The notes: a model not told the origin generated them from the sequence alone. DNA of 64,000 nt from Butyricicoccus pullicaecorum (GCA_018366195.1 JAGZIN010000011.1:6124-70123), one strand, 5' to 3'. Positions 8,086 through 16,030 are shown, numbered from the stretch's first letter. Numbers and translations are program-made.

Positions 8086-8892
8086 ATGTTGTTAAAAGAT
8101 ATTATTGAGCCGCAGAAACTCCAAGAAATTCAGGACCAATTTTCAGATGCCACTGGTTTGGCGGCAATTACGATGGACGGGGATAATACTTACTTTACAA
8201 AGGGCAGTAATTTTACAGATTTCTGCATGAAGTATACACGGGAAAGCCCGATAGGAAAGGAACGCTGTGAGAAGTGTGATGCGGAGGGCTGCGGTGCATA
8301 TTTCTGCCATGCAGGTTTAATGGATTTTTCTGCGCCTATCAGAGTCAACGGAGAGCAGGTTGGGATTATCGTTGGCGGACAGGTTCTGCCGGAAAAACCA
8401 GATTCGGAAAAATTCCGGAGTATTGCGCATGAACTATCCATTCCAGAAGAAGCATATTTGCGTGCGCTGCAGCAGGTTCCAATTCGAGATGAAAAACAAA
8501 TTCGTGCCGCAGCTACCCTTTTGGAAAAAGTGGTCAATGAGCTTGTCAATCTGGAATATGTGGAAAAGCTAAATAAAAAGAGAGTACAGGTTTTCGAGGA
8601 AGAAAGCGGAAAAGCAGAAGAAGCAGTCGTTCAAGTAGAACGCAAAATGAAGGATTTGGGTAAGGTGTCCTCGAATGAACGGTTGCTTTCTGTAAATGCA
8701 CGGATTGAAGCGGCACACAGCGGAAGTGCTGGAGTTGGTTTTGCTGTTGTTGCAACAGAAATCGGAAAGCTGGCAGAAAATTCTGCTGTGGTTTATGCAG
8801 AGATTGAAGAGTTGGTTCGAAAAATCAGTGAATCCATTCAGAAAATTGGCAATGTTACCTTAGAGAGTGCAAGAGAAAGCTGCCAAAAATGA
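8086..8892 (+). CDS. Soluble PocR-domain sensor fused to a short methyl-accepting-type signalling tail
   Basis: Residues 1 to about 165 form a PocR ligand-binding domain: the LQEIQDQFSDATGLAAI start, the Cys cluster CEKCDAEGCGAYFCHAGLMDFSAPI and GIIVGGQVLPEKP are typical. After a short coiled linker, residues 205 to 250 (SSNERLLSVNARIEAAHSG, then GVGFAVVATEIGKLAENS) match the hairpin tip of chemoreceptor cytoplasmic domains. There is no membrane segment, and at 268 residues the signalling bundle is much shorter than in a normal receptor. PocR domains bind small hydrocarbon-type ligands in known cases; the ligand here is unknown. ATG 8086 follows AGGAGG. No chemotaxis genes are in the window. 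Confidence 0.82.
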   Translation: MLLKDIIEPQKLQEIQDQFSDATGLAAITMDGDNTYFTKGSNFTDFCMKYTRESPIGKERCEKCDAEGCGAYFCHAGLMDFSAPIRVNGEQVGIIVGGQVLPEKPDSEKFRSIAHELSIPEEAYLRALQQVPIRDEKQIRAAATLLEKVVNELVNLEYVEKLNKKRVQVFEEESGKAEEAVVQVERKMKDLGKVSSNERLLSVNARIEAAHSGSAGVGFAVVATEIGKLAENSAVVYAEIEELVRKISESIQKIGNVTLESARESCQK

Positions 8893-8934
8893 TTATCTTC
8901 GGCTGTATGATGGAGCCGCTCGGATATAGACAAC

Positions 8935-8964
8935 AAAAAGACCGGAAATTTCCGGTCTTTTCTG
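8935..8964. terminator. Bidirectional terminator between convergent genes
   Basis: AAAGACCGGAAATTTCCGGTCTTT is a perfect 24-base palindrome flanked by A and T runs, lying between the convergent PocR gene and iolI. Confidence 0.9.
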
Positions 8965-8972
8965 TTATATTC

Positions 8973-9833
8973 TCAGCAGTATTTTGCAACATGAGCCTTG
9001 GTAACCTCGGCTGCCTTTGCGATGTTTTCTTCGTTTGATAGCTTGTAATAGTCTGGACGGAATACCTCCATGGTGCATACGCCGCCTTCAAATCCAATCT
9101 TTTTGAGTGTGTCGGCATATCGCTTGTGATCCAGACAGTCTCCGGATTCGCCGGGCCACAGACGCTTTTCATCATTGTTGTAGGCTGCGCCACATGGCAT
9201 ATTCTCCATACCATTGAGATGCCATACAAAGATTTTCTTACCGTCTGCCTTTTCCAGTGCTTCCCAACTGGAAGCCATTGCATGGAAGTGGTACTGATCC
9301 AAAGTGACACCAACCAATGGGTGATTGACCTCCGACACAATTGCGTAAGCGTCTTCGAAACGATTGATAGACATAGTTGGTGCGCCACAGAATTCGATAG
9401 ACAGCTTGATGCCATAAGGCTCAACCTTCTTGACCATTTCCTTGAGAACAGCAACTGCATCAGCTTTGATTTCGTCCAGCGTAGCCGGAACAGTCAAATC
9501 CATGGACGGAACTACAACAATCATACCACAGTCCAAAATCTGACAGCGGCGAATGATTTCGTCGAGCTGTGCCATAACAGCATCTTTTTCTTCTTGTGTT
9601 TGCTTCATGTTGAAAAAAATCAGGGCATTATAGGACAGCATCTTCAGATGAGAGGTCTTGAAGAAGGCACCCAAATCCTCCAGTGTGTAAAGACCAGCAG
9701 CAAGCTCGCGGTCGAGACATTCGGATTGTACGTCGATATAGTCAAAGCCATACTTCTCACACAGCTTGAGGTCTTCCAGAACCGAATGATTTGCGCAGAA
9801 ACGATTGCAGCCTTCATTAAAACCGATTTTCAT
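8973..9833 (-). CDS. iolI: Inosose isomerase (2-keto-myo-inositol isomerase type), TIM barrel
   Basis: IolI interconverts keto-inositols (2-keto-myo-inositol and 1-keto-D-chiro-inositol). The 286-residue xylose-isomerase-like TIM barrel tracks Bacillus IolI closely: MKIGFNEGCN, KLSIEFCG (metal Glu), VTLDQYHFHAM (metal Asp and His), KKIFVWHLNG, RLWPGE and MEVFRPDYYKLS (metal Glu). An AAGGAG stands before the ATG. It is the second gene of an iolG-iolI unit (91 bases apart) expressed from the LacI-type operator promoter at 11060-11088. A role in inositol isomer conversion follows from family and neighbours. Confidence 0.85.
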   Translation of the reverse strand: MKIGFNEGCNRFCANHSVLEDLKLCEKYGFDYIDVQSECLDRELAAGLYTLEDLGAFFKTSHLKMLSYNALIFFNMKQTQEEKDAVMAQLDEIIRRCQILDCGMIVVVPSMDLTVPATLDEIKADAVAVLKEMVKKVEPYGIKLSIEFCGAPTMSINRFEDAYAIVSEVNHPLVGVTLDQYHFHAMASSWEALEKADGKKIFVWHLNGMENMPCGAAYNNDEKRLWPGESGDCLDHKRYADTLKKIGFEGGVCTMEVFRPDYYKLSNEENIAKAAEVTKAHVAKYC

Positions 9834-9924
9834 GGGGAAACTCCTTTTCTAATTTATAATAATAAAATTCCAATATTGAGAAAAATTGAACGGACCGATT
9901 AGAAATCGGCATAGAGATGTAAAT

Positions 9925-10938
9925 TTATTTCTGATAGAAGTCGGGGGTGCCGCCGGTCACAACCTTTTCAAACACACCAGTTGTTTGAGATTTGACCAGC
10001 GCATCTGCGGTGATGGAAGCAACATAACCGTCCCACGCAGAGGACCCGCTGGTTTCTCCCTGAGATGCGTGATTGACCCAATCCTGAATTTCAACATCAT
10101 AGGAGTCGATGAAGCGCAGAATCCAGTTGTCTTCAATTTTTGTAGATACGTTGTTGGCATAGCGTACTGTGGGGAAGGACGGGCAGGGAAGATTGATAAC
10201 GCCATTCTCACAAACGACTTCGCAGTTGATATCATAGCCGAAGCCGCAGTTGACATTGACTTCCAGAACATTGACGATTCCGCTCTTCGTTTTCATAATC
10301 ATGACCTGCGGGTCTTTCAGACCCTCGTGTGCCTTAGCTGAGGTCTTGGGCATGATGCACTGAACCTCGTCCCATTCGTCATTGATGAGCCACGGCAGTA
10401 CATCAATTTCATGGATTGCGGTGTCGGTGACTGCCATGGCAGTGGTATAGTCGTTTGCAACACCATCTGCACGGTGTGTGCACTTGATGACCATTGGTGC
10501 ACCGAACTTTCCGGAGTCAATCATTTCCTTGACCTGACGGTAACCGCGGTCATAGCGGCGCATGAAGCCGACTTGAACCAAATGTTTGCCAGAAGCCATT
10601 TCAGCATCTACAATTTCCTTACAGTCTGCTGCGGTGTTGGCAAGCGGTTTTTCGCTGAATACCGGCTTTCCTGCCTCAATGGCTGCGATGACCGGCTCCT
10701 TGTGGAAAGCGCCCGGGGTTGTGACAACCACTGCATTAACATCAGGGTCTTGGATTGCGGCACGGAAGTCGGTGTAAACCTTTACGTTGCCACCAGCAAT
10801 TTCTGCGCCTTTCTTGGCACCGTCTTCAAATACATCGCATACTGCAATAACCTGTGCGCCCTTGATACGGTTTTGGATTCGCTCGATGTGTTCGCGGCCA
10901 ATCATACCGCAGCCGATGACAGCAATTTTGAGTTCCAT
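9925..10938 (-). CDS. iolG: Inositol 2-dehydrogenase-type oxidoreductase
   Basis: IolG oxidises myo-inositol (or a related isomer) to its 2-keto form with NAD. The 337-residue protein has the Rossmann motif VIGCGMIGREH at the N-terminus, the EKPLAN active-site Lys, and TDTAIHEIDVLPW, carrying the catalytic Asp and His. The start is ATG 10938, behind a strong AGGAGG; the frame runs on upstream into the promoter region without meaning. The first gene of the iolG-iolI operon, its leader begins near 11053. Related Gfo/Idh/MocA enzymes act on other sugars, so the substrate is inferred from iolI and the iolH-like gene. Confidence 0.82.
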   Translation of the reverse strand: MELKIAVIGCGMIGREHIERIQNRIKGAQVIAVCDVFEDGAKKGAEIAGGNVKVYTDFRAAIQDPDVNAVVVTTPGAFHKEPVIAAIEAGKPVFSEKPLANTAADCKEIVDAEMASGKHLVQVGFMRRYDRGYRQVKEMIDSGKFGAPMVIKCTHRADGVANDYTTAMAVTDTAIHEIDVLPWLINDEWDEVQCIMPKTSAKAHEGLKDPQVMIMKTKSGIVNVLEVNVNCGFGYDINCEVVCENGVINLPCPSFPTVRYANNVSTKIEDNWILRFIDSYDVEIQDWVNHASQGETSGSSAWDGYVASITADALVKSQTTGVFEKVVTGGTPDFYQK

Positions 10939-11059
10939 AATAATAGCCTCCTGAAAATAAATGGAATATTCATAATGATAGGTAAAATTTGATTGCGTCG
11001 GCGGCAGATATCTGCGCCTCTGCATTGCTTTGGTGGGACTCCATCTCTTTCTTGCCCTT

Positions 11060-11088
11060 ATTATAGCATTGCGTTCACGTGAACGCAA
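11060..11088 (-). promoter_or_regulatory. iolGI promoter with LacI-family operator O1
   Basis: Read on the minus strand, TTGCGT (11088-11083) and TATAAT (11065-11060) are 17 bases apart. The 20-bp perfect palindrome TTGCGTTCACGTGAACGCAA (11069-11088) covers the -35 and most of the spacer, so a bound repressor would block polymerase. The 16-bp core recurs at the symporter gene and the iolH-like gene. Confidence 0.85.
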
Positions 11089-11177
11089 GTATTTTTTACA
11101 ATCGAAAATAACAAAAAGAATCGCTAATTTTTGTTGAAATATACAAATTTATTTTCAATATAAATGGATAAATATAA

Positions 11178-11197
11178 ATGCGTTCATGTGAACGCAT
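11178..11197. promoter_or_regulatory. LacI-family operator O2, upstream auxiliary site
   Basis: ATGCGTTCATGTGAACGCAT is a 20-bp palindrome with the same core as O1 (GCGTTCANGTGAACGC). Its centre is 109 bp from O1, close to a whole number of helical turns, and no promoter lies on it; it may serve DNA looping. Confidence 0.75.
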
Positions 11198-11216
11198 GAA
11201 CTTTTTATAGGATTAT

Positions 11217-11258
11217 AAAAACGGAGCGACCGTATGCGTGTATGCATGGGTCGCTCCG
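11217..11258 (-). terminator. Terminator of the symporter transcript
   Basis: CGGAGCGACC and GGTCGCTCCG form a perfect 10-bp stem with a 17-base loop; on the minus strand TTTTTATAA follows. It lies 190 bases beyond the symporter stop. Confidence 0.75.
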
Positions 11259-11272
11259 AAGAAAATAGGGCG

Positions 11273-11422
11273 TATCTGAAAACAAAGAAATCGACGAAAT
11301 TTTCGCAGTACGTATCCAGATGCAAGGCAAAAATGCAGGAATCCTTGGTGAGTTCCGAGTATTTTTCATGCAGCAGCTGTTGTTCGTGGCAGAAAAAGAC
11401 TAGAATTTCGATTTTTCAGATA
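11273..11422. repeat. Possible miniature inverted-repeat element (about 150 bp)
   Basis: TATCTGAAAA...AAATCGACGAAATT (11273-11300) is mirrored by GAATTTCGATTTTTCAGATA (11403-11422), with a bulge in the left arm. Smaller inverted pairs are nested inside (GGAA with TTCC near 11345; TTTTTC...TGC with GCAGAAAAA). The block has no coding frame and sits between a gene end and its terminator. This is the look of a non-autonomous mobile or REP-like element; only one copy is in the window. Confidence 0.35.
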
Positions 11423-11446
11423 TCTCCTAGAAAAGAGAGCAGAGAA

Positions 11447-13114
11447 TCATGCCGCGATGCCAAGTGGAGAGAAAAATACATAAATGGCAACGGCTAGAAT
11501 CAGACCAACAATCGAGACGATATGACGATACTTCCATGGAGTCAAATCCACTGCTTCAACATCGCGAATCAAATATGTTTCGGTTTGCGGCTTATATTTG
11601 TTCAAATACCACAGAACAAGCAGTTCCAGAGGGAACAGTACAGCCATTGCATACAGATAGTGGATTGGACTGTCCGTGCCCGGGTAGTTGGGAGAAATCA
11701 GCAGGAATGCGCCGTAGATGACAACGTGCATGATTGTGATAACTTTGGGGGCATACTTTGGCAGACGTGGGAACATAAACATACCCAAGATAGTAAAGAG
11801 CACCGGCAAAGAAACAAATTGACTCATAGAGTTGAGGAATGTGGTAATTCCCTGTGCATTCATGACGAATGGTGCAATGATAATGGAAATACAGCCTGCA
11901 ATGGTACCATAAATCTTACCAACCTTGACACACTTGGTATCAGAAGCGTTGGGGTCAATCGAGGAGCGATACAAATCCAGTGTGAACATGGTAGAGGCTG
12001 AGTTTAGAACGGAGTTAAAGGAAGACAGGATTGCACCGAACATGACAGCAGCAAAGAAGCCCAGAATGGGTTTTGGAATGATTTGTGCAATCAGTGCGGG
12101 GTAGGCGAAGTCGATTGCGGTGCTGCCAGCTGCGGCGATTTTATCCTGAATAGACGGGAGATAAAAGGCAATGATGCCTGGAATGACCAGATACAGCGGT
12201 CCAAGACATTTGAGAAAACCGCAGTAAATTGCGCCTTTTTGCCCTTCTTTTAGACTTTTGGCAGCAAGTGCACGTTGAACGAAAGATTGATTGGTGCACC
12301 ACCAGTACAGGTTGTTGAAAAACATACCAGTAATAATCAGCGGCCACGGAACCTCTGGTTCGGGTGCATTCCATGCGGAAATAGCGTTCATTTTCGTCGG
12401 ATCTGCCGAAACCATATAGTTCCAGCCCTCCAGAATTCCGCCGCCTGCGCACTCGTTGCCGAGCATCCAAAGTCCGAGGAAAGGAACCATCAAGCCGCCG
12501 ATAATCAGACCAATTCCGTTTATGGTATCCGATACCGCAACTGCTTTCAAGCCGCCAAAAATCGCATAGCAGCCACCGATAATGCCGATGATAACACAGA
12601 GAACCGCAACAGATTGAAATTTCGACCAGCCAAACATACCAGAAATATCAAAAATATTTTCAAATACAACCGCACCGGAATAAAGAATAACCGGCAGATT
12701 TAGGATAGAGTACATGATGACGATAATCAGGGAGAACATCGTCTTGGTACCCTTTCCGTAGCGTTCCTCCATGAGAGAGGGAATGGTCATAGCACCCATC
12801 TTGAGAAAACGGGGTAAAAAGTAATAAGCCAGCACGAGTAGGGTAAACATGGAGCCAACCTCCCATGCGATGGGAGACATGTTGCTGACCCAACTCTGAC
12901 CGTTCAGACCAACCAGCTGCTCAGCAGATAAATTGGTCAGCAGCAGAGAACCGGCGATGACAACACCAGATAAACCACGACCTGCAAGGAAATATCCCTC
13001 AGCAGATTCCAGATTATCGTCCTTGGTTTTCCAGCTTGAAATCACAGCAACCAGTGCGGTGAAGAACAGGAAGGAAATACCAATCCATGCCAGAGAATTA
13101 AAGAAATCCATCAT
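11447..13114 (-). CDS. Sodium:solute symporter (SSS/SLC5 family), inositol or sugar type
   Basis: This is a membrane transporter of about 555 residues with some 13 to 14 hydrophobic helices. The SGLT/SMIT-type signature is clear around residues 260 to 300: NLYWWCTNQSFVQRALAAK followed by EGQKGAIYCGF. The N-terminal helix is FLFFTALVAVISSW, and the sodium-site helix region is GYFLAGRGLSG. Two adjacent ATGs (13114 and 13111) follow AGAAGG; the second is better spaced. It is transcribed away from the lacI-type gene, and a copy of the shared operator lies 120 bases upstream. Inositol as substrate is inferred from the neighbouring iol genes. Confidence 0.85.
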   Translation of the reverse strand: MMDFFNSLAWIGISFLFFTALVAVISSWKTKDDNLESAEGYFLAGRGLSGVVIAGSLLLTNLSAEQLVGLNGQSWVSNMSPIAWEVGSMFTLLVLAYYFLPRFLKMGAMTIPSLMEERYGKGTKTMFSLIIVIMYSILNLPVILYSGAVVFENIFDISGMFGWSKFQSVAVLCVIIGIIGGCYAIFGGLKAVAVSDTINGIGLIIGGLMVPFLGLWMLGNECAGGGILEGWNYMVSADPTKMNAISAWNAPEPEVPWPLIITGMFFNNLYWWCTNQSFVQRALAAKSLKEGQKGAIYCGFLKCLGPLYLVIPGIIAFYLPSIQDKIAAAGSTAIDFAYPALIAQIIPKPILGFFAAVMFGAILSSFNSVLNSASTMFTLDLYRSSIDPNASDTKCVKVGKIYGTIAGCISIIIAPFVMNAQGITTFLNSMSQFVSLPVLFTILGMFMFPRLPKYAPKVITIMHVVIYGAFLLISPNYPGTDSPIHYLYAMAVLFPLELLVLWYLNKYKPQTETYLIRDVEAVDLTPWKYRHIVSIVGLILAVAIYVFFSPLGIAA

Positions 13115-13233
13115 TTGAGCCTTCTTTCTTTTTCTTTCTTTTGGTTTGAATATGAGATGATGCGGGGAGAAAGAGTGAGAAAAAAACCAAAGCGGAGTGG
13201 TCTGTGCGACCCGCTCCATGTTTGTACTCCTGA

Positions 13234-13251
13234 GCGTTCACGTGCACGCAA
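13234..13251 (-). promoter_or_regulatory. LacI-family operator O3 at the symporter promoter
   Basis: GCGTTCACGTGCACGC (13234-13249) is one mismatch from the O1 core palindrome. On the minus strand, TTGCGT at 13251-13246 overlaps it as a -35, just as at iolG; the -10 (AGTACA or TACAAA near 13228) is a poor match. Confidence 0.7.
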
Positions 13252-13545
13252 ATGGAGAAAAAAGAGAAAGCAGGAACAATATCGAGCGTACAGATATCGT
13301 CATGCTCCTACGTGTTGTGTAGGAAGCTCCATGCCTTCGGGTTGGTTAAAATTTAACACAGCCTGTAGAGAATTGCAAGTAGAAATATGATAAAATTAGG
13401 ATTTCACATCAATTTTGGTGTTTGTGATAAAAATTCGTTGCAGAATTATACGAGTTGCACAAAGCTGAAATTTGTCGTATATATAGATAGCGAAACATCT
13501 GCAAGGGCAATATGATGAACGGAGATTGACTGGAGTGCGATGTAT

Positions 13546-13561
13546 TTGCGTGCTTGCGTGC
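13546..13561. repeat. Tandem operator-like half-sites
   Basis: TTGCGTGC occurs twice head to tail, followed by A. GCGTGCA is the half-site present in O3 and O4, so this could be a weak autoregulatory site about 110 bp before the regulator promoter. Chance is possible. Confidence 0.3.
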
Positions 13562-13668
13562 ATTGAAATTTGTTCTAATAATCTCTGAAAAATATAATAT
13601 TCACAGCATTTTACACGTCAATTGCGAATAAAAACAAGAGCTGTGGAGGTGCTGCGTGCAAATTTGGG

Positions 13669-13697
13669 TTGCATTTTTGAAAAAAGAGTGGTATGCT
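13669..13697 (+). promoter_or_regulatory. Promoter of the LacI-type regulator
   Basis: TTGCAT (13669-13674) and TATGCT (13692-13697) are separated by exactly 17 bases, 52 bases before the GTG start. No operator palindrome overlaps it. Confidence 0.55.
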
Positions 13698-13748
13698 GAA
13701 TGAAGAAGCCTGTACAGGTACAGTTTGACATAGAAGGGAGGGGACTAT

Positions 13749-14777
13749 GTGTCAGTGACACTCAAACAGATTGCGGAATTGGCAGGTGTTTCACGCGGCA
13801 CGGTTGACCGAGCATTGCACAATCGCGGTCGAGTCAGCGATGAGGTCGCTCAGCGTATCCGCCAGATTGCGGACGAGCTTGGATACTCCCCGAATCGGGT
13901 GGGTCAGGCGTTGGCAAAGACGCATAGACAGGTTCGGCTGGGCATGATTATTCAGTCATCTGAAACGCCGACCATGCAAATCGTTGCGCAGGGGGCGATG
14001 CGTGCGGCACATGACTTGCATCACATGGGTGTAGAGGTGTTGATTCGTCAGCTGCAATCCGTCGATCCGGCACAGGAGCTGGAGTGTATTGAAGAGCTGG
14101 TGCGCGATGAAGGGATTCAAGGTCTTGCTTTGACACCGGTCAATACACCGGAGATTTGTGAGAAAATTGATGAGTTGGTTGAGCAGGGGATACCAGTTGT
14201 TACGCTCAATACAGATATGCCACAGTCCAAACGCATGTGTTTTGTGGGACAGGACAGTGTTCAGGCAAGCCGTACAGCGGCCGGATTGCTTGCAATGATG
14301 ATGCCGGAGGGCGGTCAAGTGTTTATTTTGACCGGTCATTTGAGCAATGCAACCCACAAAAGCCGCTGCACCGGTTTTTGTGAGGAACTGGAGTTGATTG
14401 CGCCGGATATCCAGCTTTTGCCTTTGCAGTCGTGCTTTGACCGAGACGATTATGCGTATGAGTTGACACAGCATGTTTTGGAAGAATATCCGTCTCTCAA
14501 GGCAATCTATGTTGCGGCAAACGGACAGCATGGAGTGTGTGAAGCGTTGCGTGCTGCCGGATTGAGCGGCAAAGTGCGAGTGATTGCCTACGATATCACA
14601 CCGAAGAATAAAGAGGACTTGCAACGCGGCACCATCAGCATATTGCTCGATCAGCGTGCCCATGAACAGGGATATCGTCCGCTTTATCTGCTGCGTGACT
14701 ATATTTTTTCGGGGCGTTTGCCAGAAGATTCCTTCTATTACACTGGGACAACGCTCAAAACCAAATATAACCTGTGA
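13749..14777 (+). CDS. LacI/GalR-family transcriptional regulator of the inositol-type regulon
   Basis: The 342-residue protein has a LacI helix-turn-helix at residues 4 to 26 (LKQIAELAGVSRGTVDRALH), a hinge helix ending near residue 58 (SPNRVGQALAK), and a periplasmic-binding-protein-like sensor domain (MIIQSSETP, ALTPVNTPEI, VVTLNTDMP, VFILTGHL, VIAYDITPKN). Translation starts at GTG 13749 behind GGGAGGGG; the ATG two bases upstream is out of frame and stops at once. It lies amid four copies of a palindromic operator and so very likely binds them, acting as a repressor released by a ligand from the pathway. Confidence 0.87.
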   Translation: MSVTLKQIAELAGVSRGTVDRALHNRGRVSDEVAQRIRQIADELGYSPNRVGQALAKTHRQVRLGMIIQSSETPTMQIVAQGAMRAAHDLHHMGVEVLIRQLQSVDPAQELECIEELVRDEGIQGLALTPVNTPEICEKIDELVEQGIPVVTLNTDMPQSKRMCFVGQDSVQASRTAAGLLAMMMPEGGQVFILTGHLSNATHKSRCTGFCEELELIAPDIQLLPLQSCFDRDDYAYELTQHVLEEYPSLKAIYVAANGQHGVCEALRAAGLSGKVRVIAYDITPKNKEDLQRGTISILLDQRAHEQGYRPLYLLRDYIFSGRLPEDSFYYTGTTLKTKYNL

Positions 14778-14790
14778 GTGGATACTTTCG

Positions 14791-14824
14791 CGCGGACGAA
14801 AAAATGTACAATTTTTCGTCCGCG
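14791..14824 (+). terminator. Hairpin after the LacI-type gene
   Basis: CGCGGACGAAAAA and TTTTTCGTCCGCG pair over 13 to 14 bp with a short loop, 14 bases past the stop. No long T-run follows the stem, but the A-T part of the stem may serve. Confidence 0.6.
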
Positions 14825-14869
14825 TGTTTGTGTATTTCTCTAAAAATGATGCAGAGATAAAATTTGCAC

Positions 14870-14898
14870 TTGCGTTCACGTGCACGCGATGGTATGAT
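14870..14898 (+). promoter_or_regulatory. iolH-like gene promoter with LacI-family operator O4
   Basis: TTGCGT (14870-14875) and TATGAT (14893-14898) are 17 bases apart. The operator GCGTTCACGTGCACGC (14872-14887) overlaps the -35 and fills the spacer, the same arrangement as at iolG. Confidence 0.83.
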
Positions 14899-14986
14899 AC
14901 AGGAAAGAAGAAATTCATTGAAGGAATGTGCACGAGAACGCATATCCTTCGACCGATAAAACGAAATTTTAAGGAGGTCAATCGGT

Positions 14987-15901
14987 ATGAAAATCGCATT
15001 TGACGTAGATGTACTCGCGAAGCAGATGTCTATTCATGACTATGTGCACAAGGTTGCGGACTGGGGTTATAAGTACATTGAGCAATCTCCACATCCACGA
15101 ATCAATCCGTTTTATAAGCATCCGCTTTTCTCGAAAGAATGTCAGGCGGAGTATAAGCAGGCGCTCAAGGAAACGGGAGTGGAGATTTCCTCGTTCATCG
15201 TGGTGTACCGCTGGTCTGGACCGACCGAAGAGCAGCGCCAGTTTGCTGTCGCCAACTGGAAGCGTATGATTGAGATTGCTGTGGATATGGGAGTACCAGT
15301 TATCAACACTGAATTCTCGGGGGACCCCAATCAGCAGGAAATCTGTAATGGAATGTTCTTCCGTTCGATGGAGGAACTGCTTCCGATTATTGAGCGTGAA
15401 GGGATTCGTGTGGAGCTGCAAAGCCATCCGTATGATTTCTGTGAGCTGAATGATGAGGCATGTGATATTGTCAAGTCTTTCCGCTCCAAGAATCTGGGAT
15501 ATGTATATTCTTCACCGCATGGATTTTTCTATGATCAGGGAAAGGGAGATGTGCGCCATATGCTGCAATATGCCGGCGATGAACTGACTCATGTCCTGTT
15601 GGCAGATACCTTCAATCAGACGATGGACTGCCGTTACATTGCCAATCCACCTTGGCTGAATGCGCGTGGAAAATCTGATGTCACGATTCATCAGCATTTG
15701 GCAATGGGTGAAGGAGATGTCGATTTCCCCGGTATTTTTGAAACTCTGCGAGATATGGATTTTGCAAACAAGCAAACAAAACCCAATGCGCCTAAGGCTG
15801 GCGGAGATAATATCATTTGTGTTTCTTACTTTGGATTCCCAGAGAAGATGGACGTTCAAGCTCCAGAGGCTCTGGAGCGGATTCAGAGAGAACTGCTGTA
15901 A
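14987..15901 (+). CDS. iolH: IolH-like sugar-phosphate isomerase/epimerase, TIM barrel
   Basis: This 304-residue xylose-isomerase-like TIM barrel begins MKIAFDVDVLAK and carries IEQSPHPRINPFYKHP, SSFIVVYRWSGP and VELQSHPYDF, features I associate with Bacillus IolH, the poorly understood last gene of the iol operon. Possible metal ligands are Glu and His in VELQSH, Asp in LLADTFNQT, and the Glu of GEGDVDF. A perfect AAGGAGG precedes the ATG. It has its own operator-controlled promoter and a terminator follows, so it is a single-gene unit of the regulon. The exact reaction is not known; it may epimerise or isomerise a keto-inositol. Confidence 0.72.
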   Translation: MKIAFDVDVLAKQMSIHDYVHKVADWGYKYIEQSPHPRINPFYKHPLFSKECQAEYKQALKETGVEISSFIVVYRWSGPTEEQRQFAVANWKRMIEIAVDMGVPVINTEFSGDPNQQEICNGMFFRSMEELLPIIEREGIRVELQSHPYDFCELNDEACDIVKSFRSKNLGYVYSSPHGFFYDQGKGDVRHMLQYAGDELTHVLLADTFNQTMDCRYIANPPWLNARGKSDVTIHQHLAMGEGDVDFPGIFETLRDMDFANKQTKPNAPKAGGDNIICVSYFGFPEKMDVQAPEALERIQRELL

Positions 15902-15926
15902 CATTCATAGATTTATCATGAGTCAC

Positions 15927-15957
15927 AAAAAGTCAGACTGATTGGTCTGACTTTTTT
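15927..15957 (+). terminator. Terminator after the iolH-like gene
   Basis: AAAAAGTCAGAC and GTCTGACTTTTTT form a 12-bp stem with a six-base loop and end in a T-run. Confidence 0.9.
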
Positions 15958-16030
15958 GTTTGGAGTTGCGACATGATATCATGTGATGCTCAAATATCAG
16001 GAAAGATTCCAAAACAGCTTTGGGAAACAG

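Larger units (their letters stand above)
10939..11446. other. Intergenic region between the iolGI operon and the symporter gene
   Basis: This 508-base stretch holds the iolG promoter with its operator (11060-11088), a second operator (11178-11197), a terminator for the symporter transcript (11217-11258) and an inverted-repeat element (11273-11422). No gene is seen in it. Confidence 0.8.
13115..13748. other. Divergent control region between symporter and LacI-type regulator
   Basis: This 634-base region contains the symporter operator (13234-13249), tandem TTGCGTGC repeats (13546-13561) and the regulator promoter (13669-13697). The rest is AT-rich, with one short hairpin (CCTAC...GTAGG near 13308) and no convincing gene. 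Confidence 0.7.

Noticed and set aside
9895..9909. CCGATT-AGA-AATCGG hairpin between iolG and iolI
   Set aside because: Only six base pairs and no T-run; too weak to count as a terminator or a processing site.
11234..11497. An 87-codon plus-strand frame through the inverted-repeat element
   Set aside because: It crosses the terminator and the repeat and runs into the 3' end of the symporter gene on the other strand; no RBS is visible.
13956..14999. A 347-codon minus-strand frame opposite the LacI-type gene
   Set aside because: It is a shadow of a complete LacI-family gene with its own promoter, RBS and terminator hairpin.
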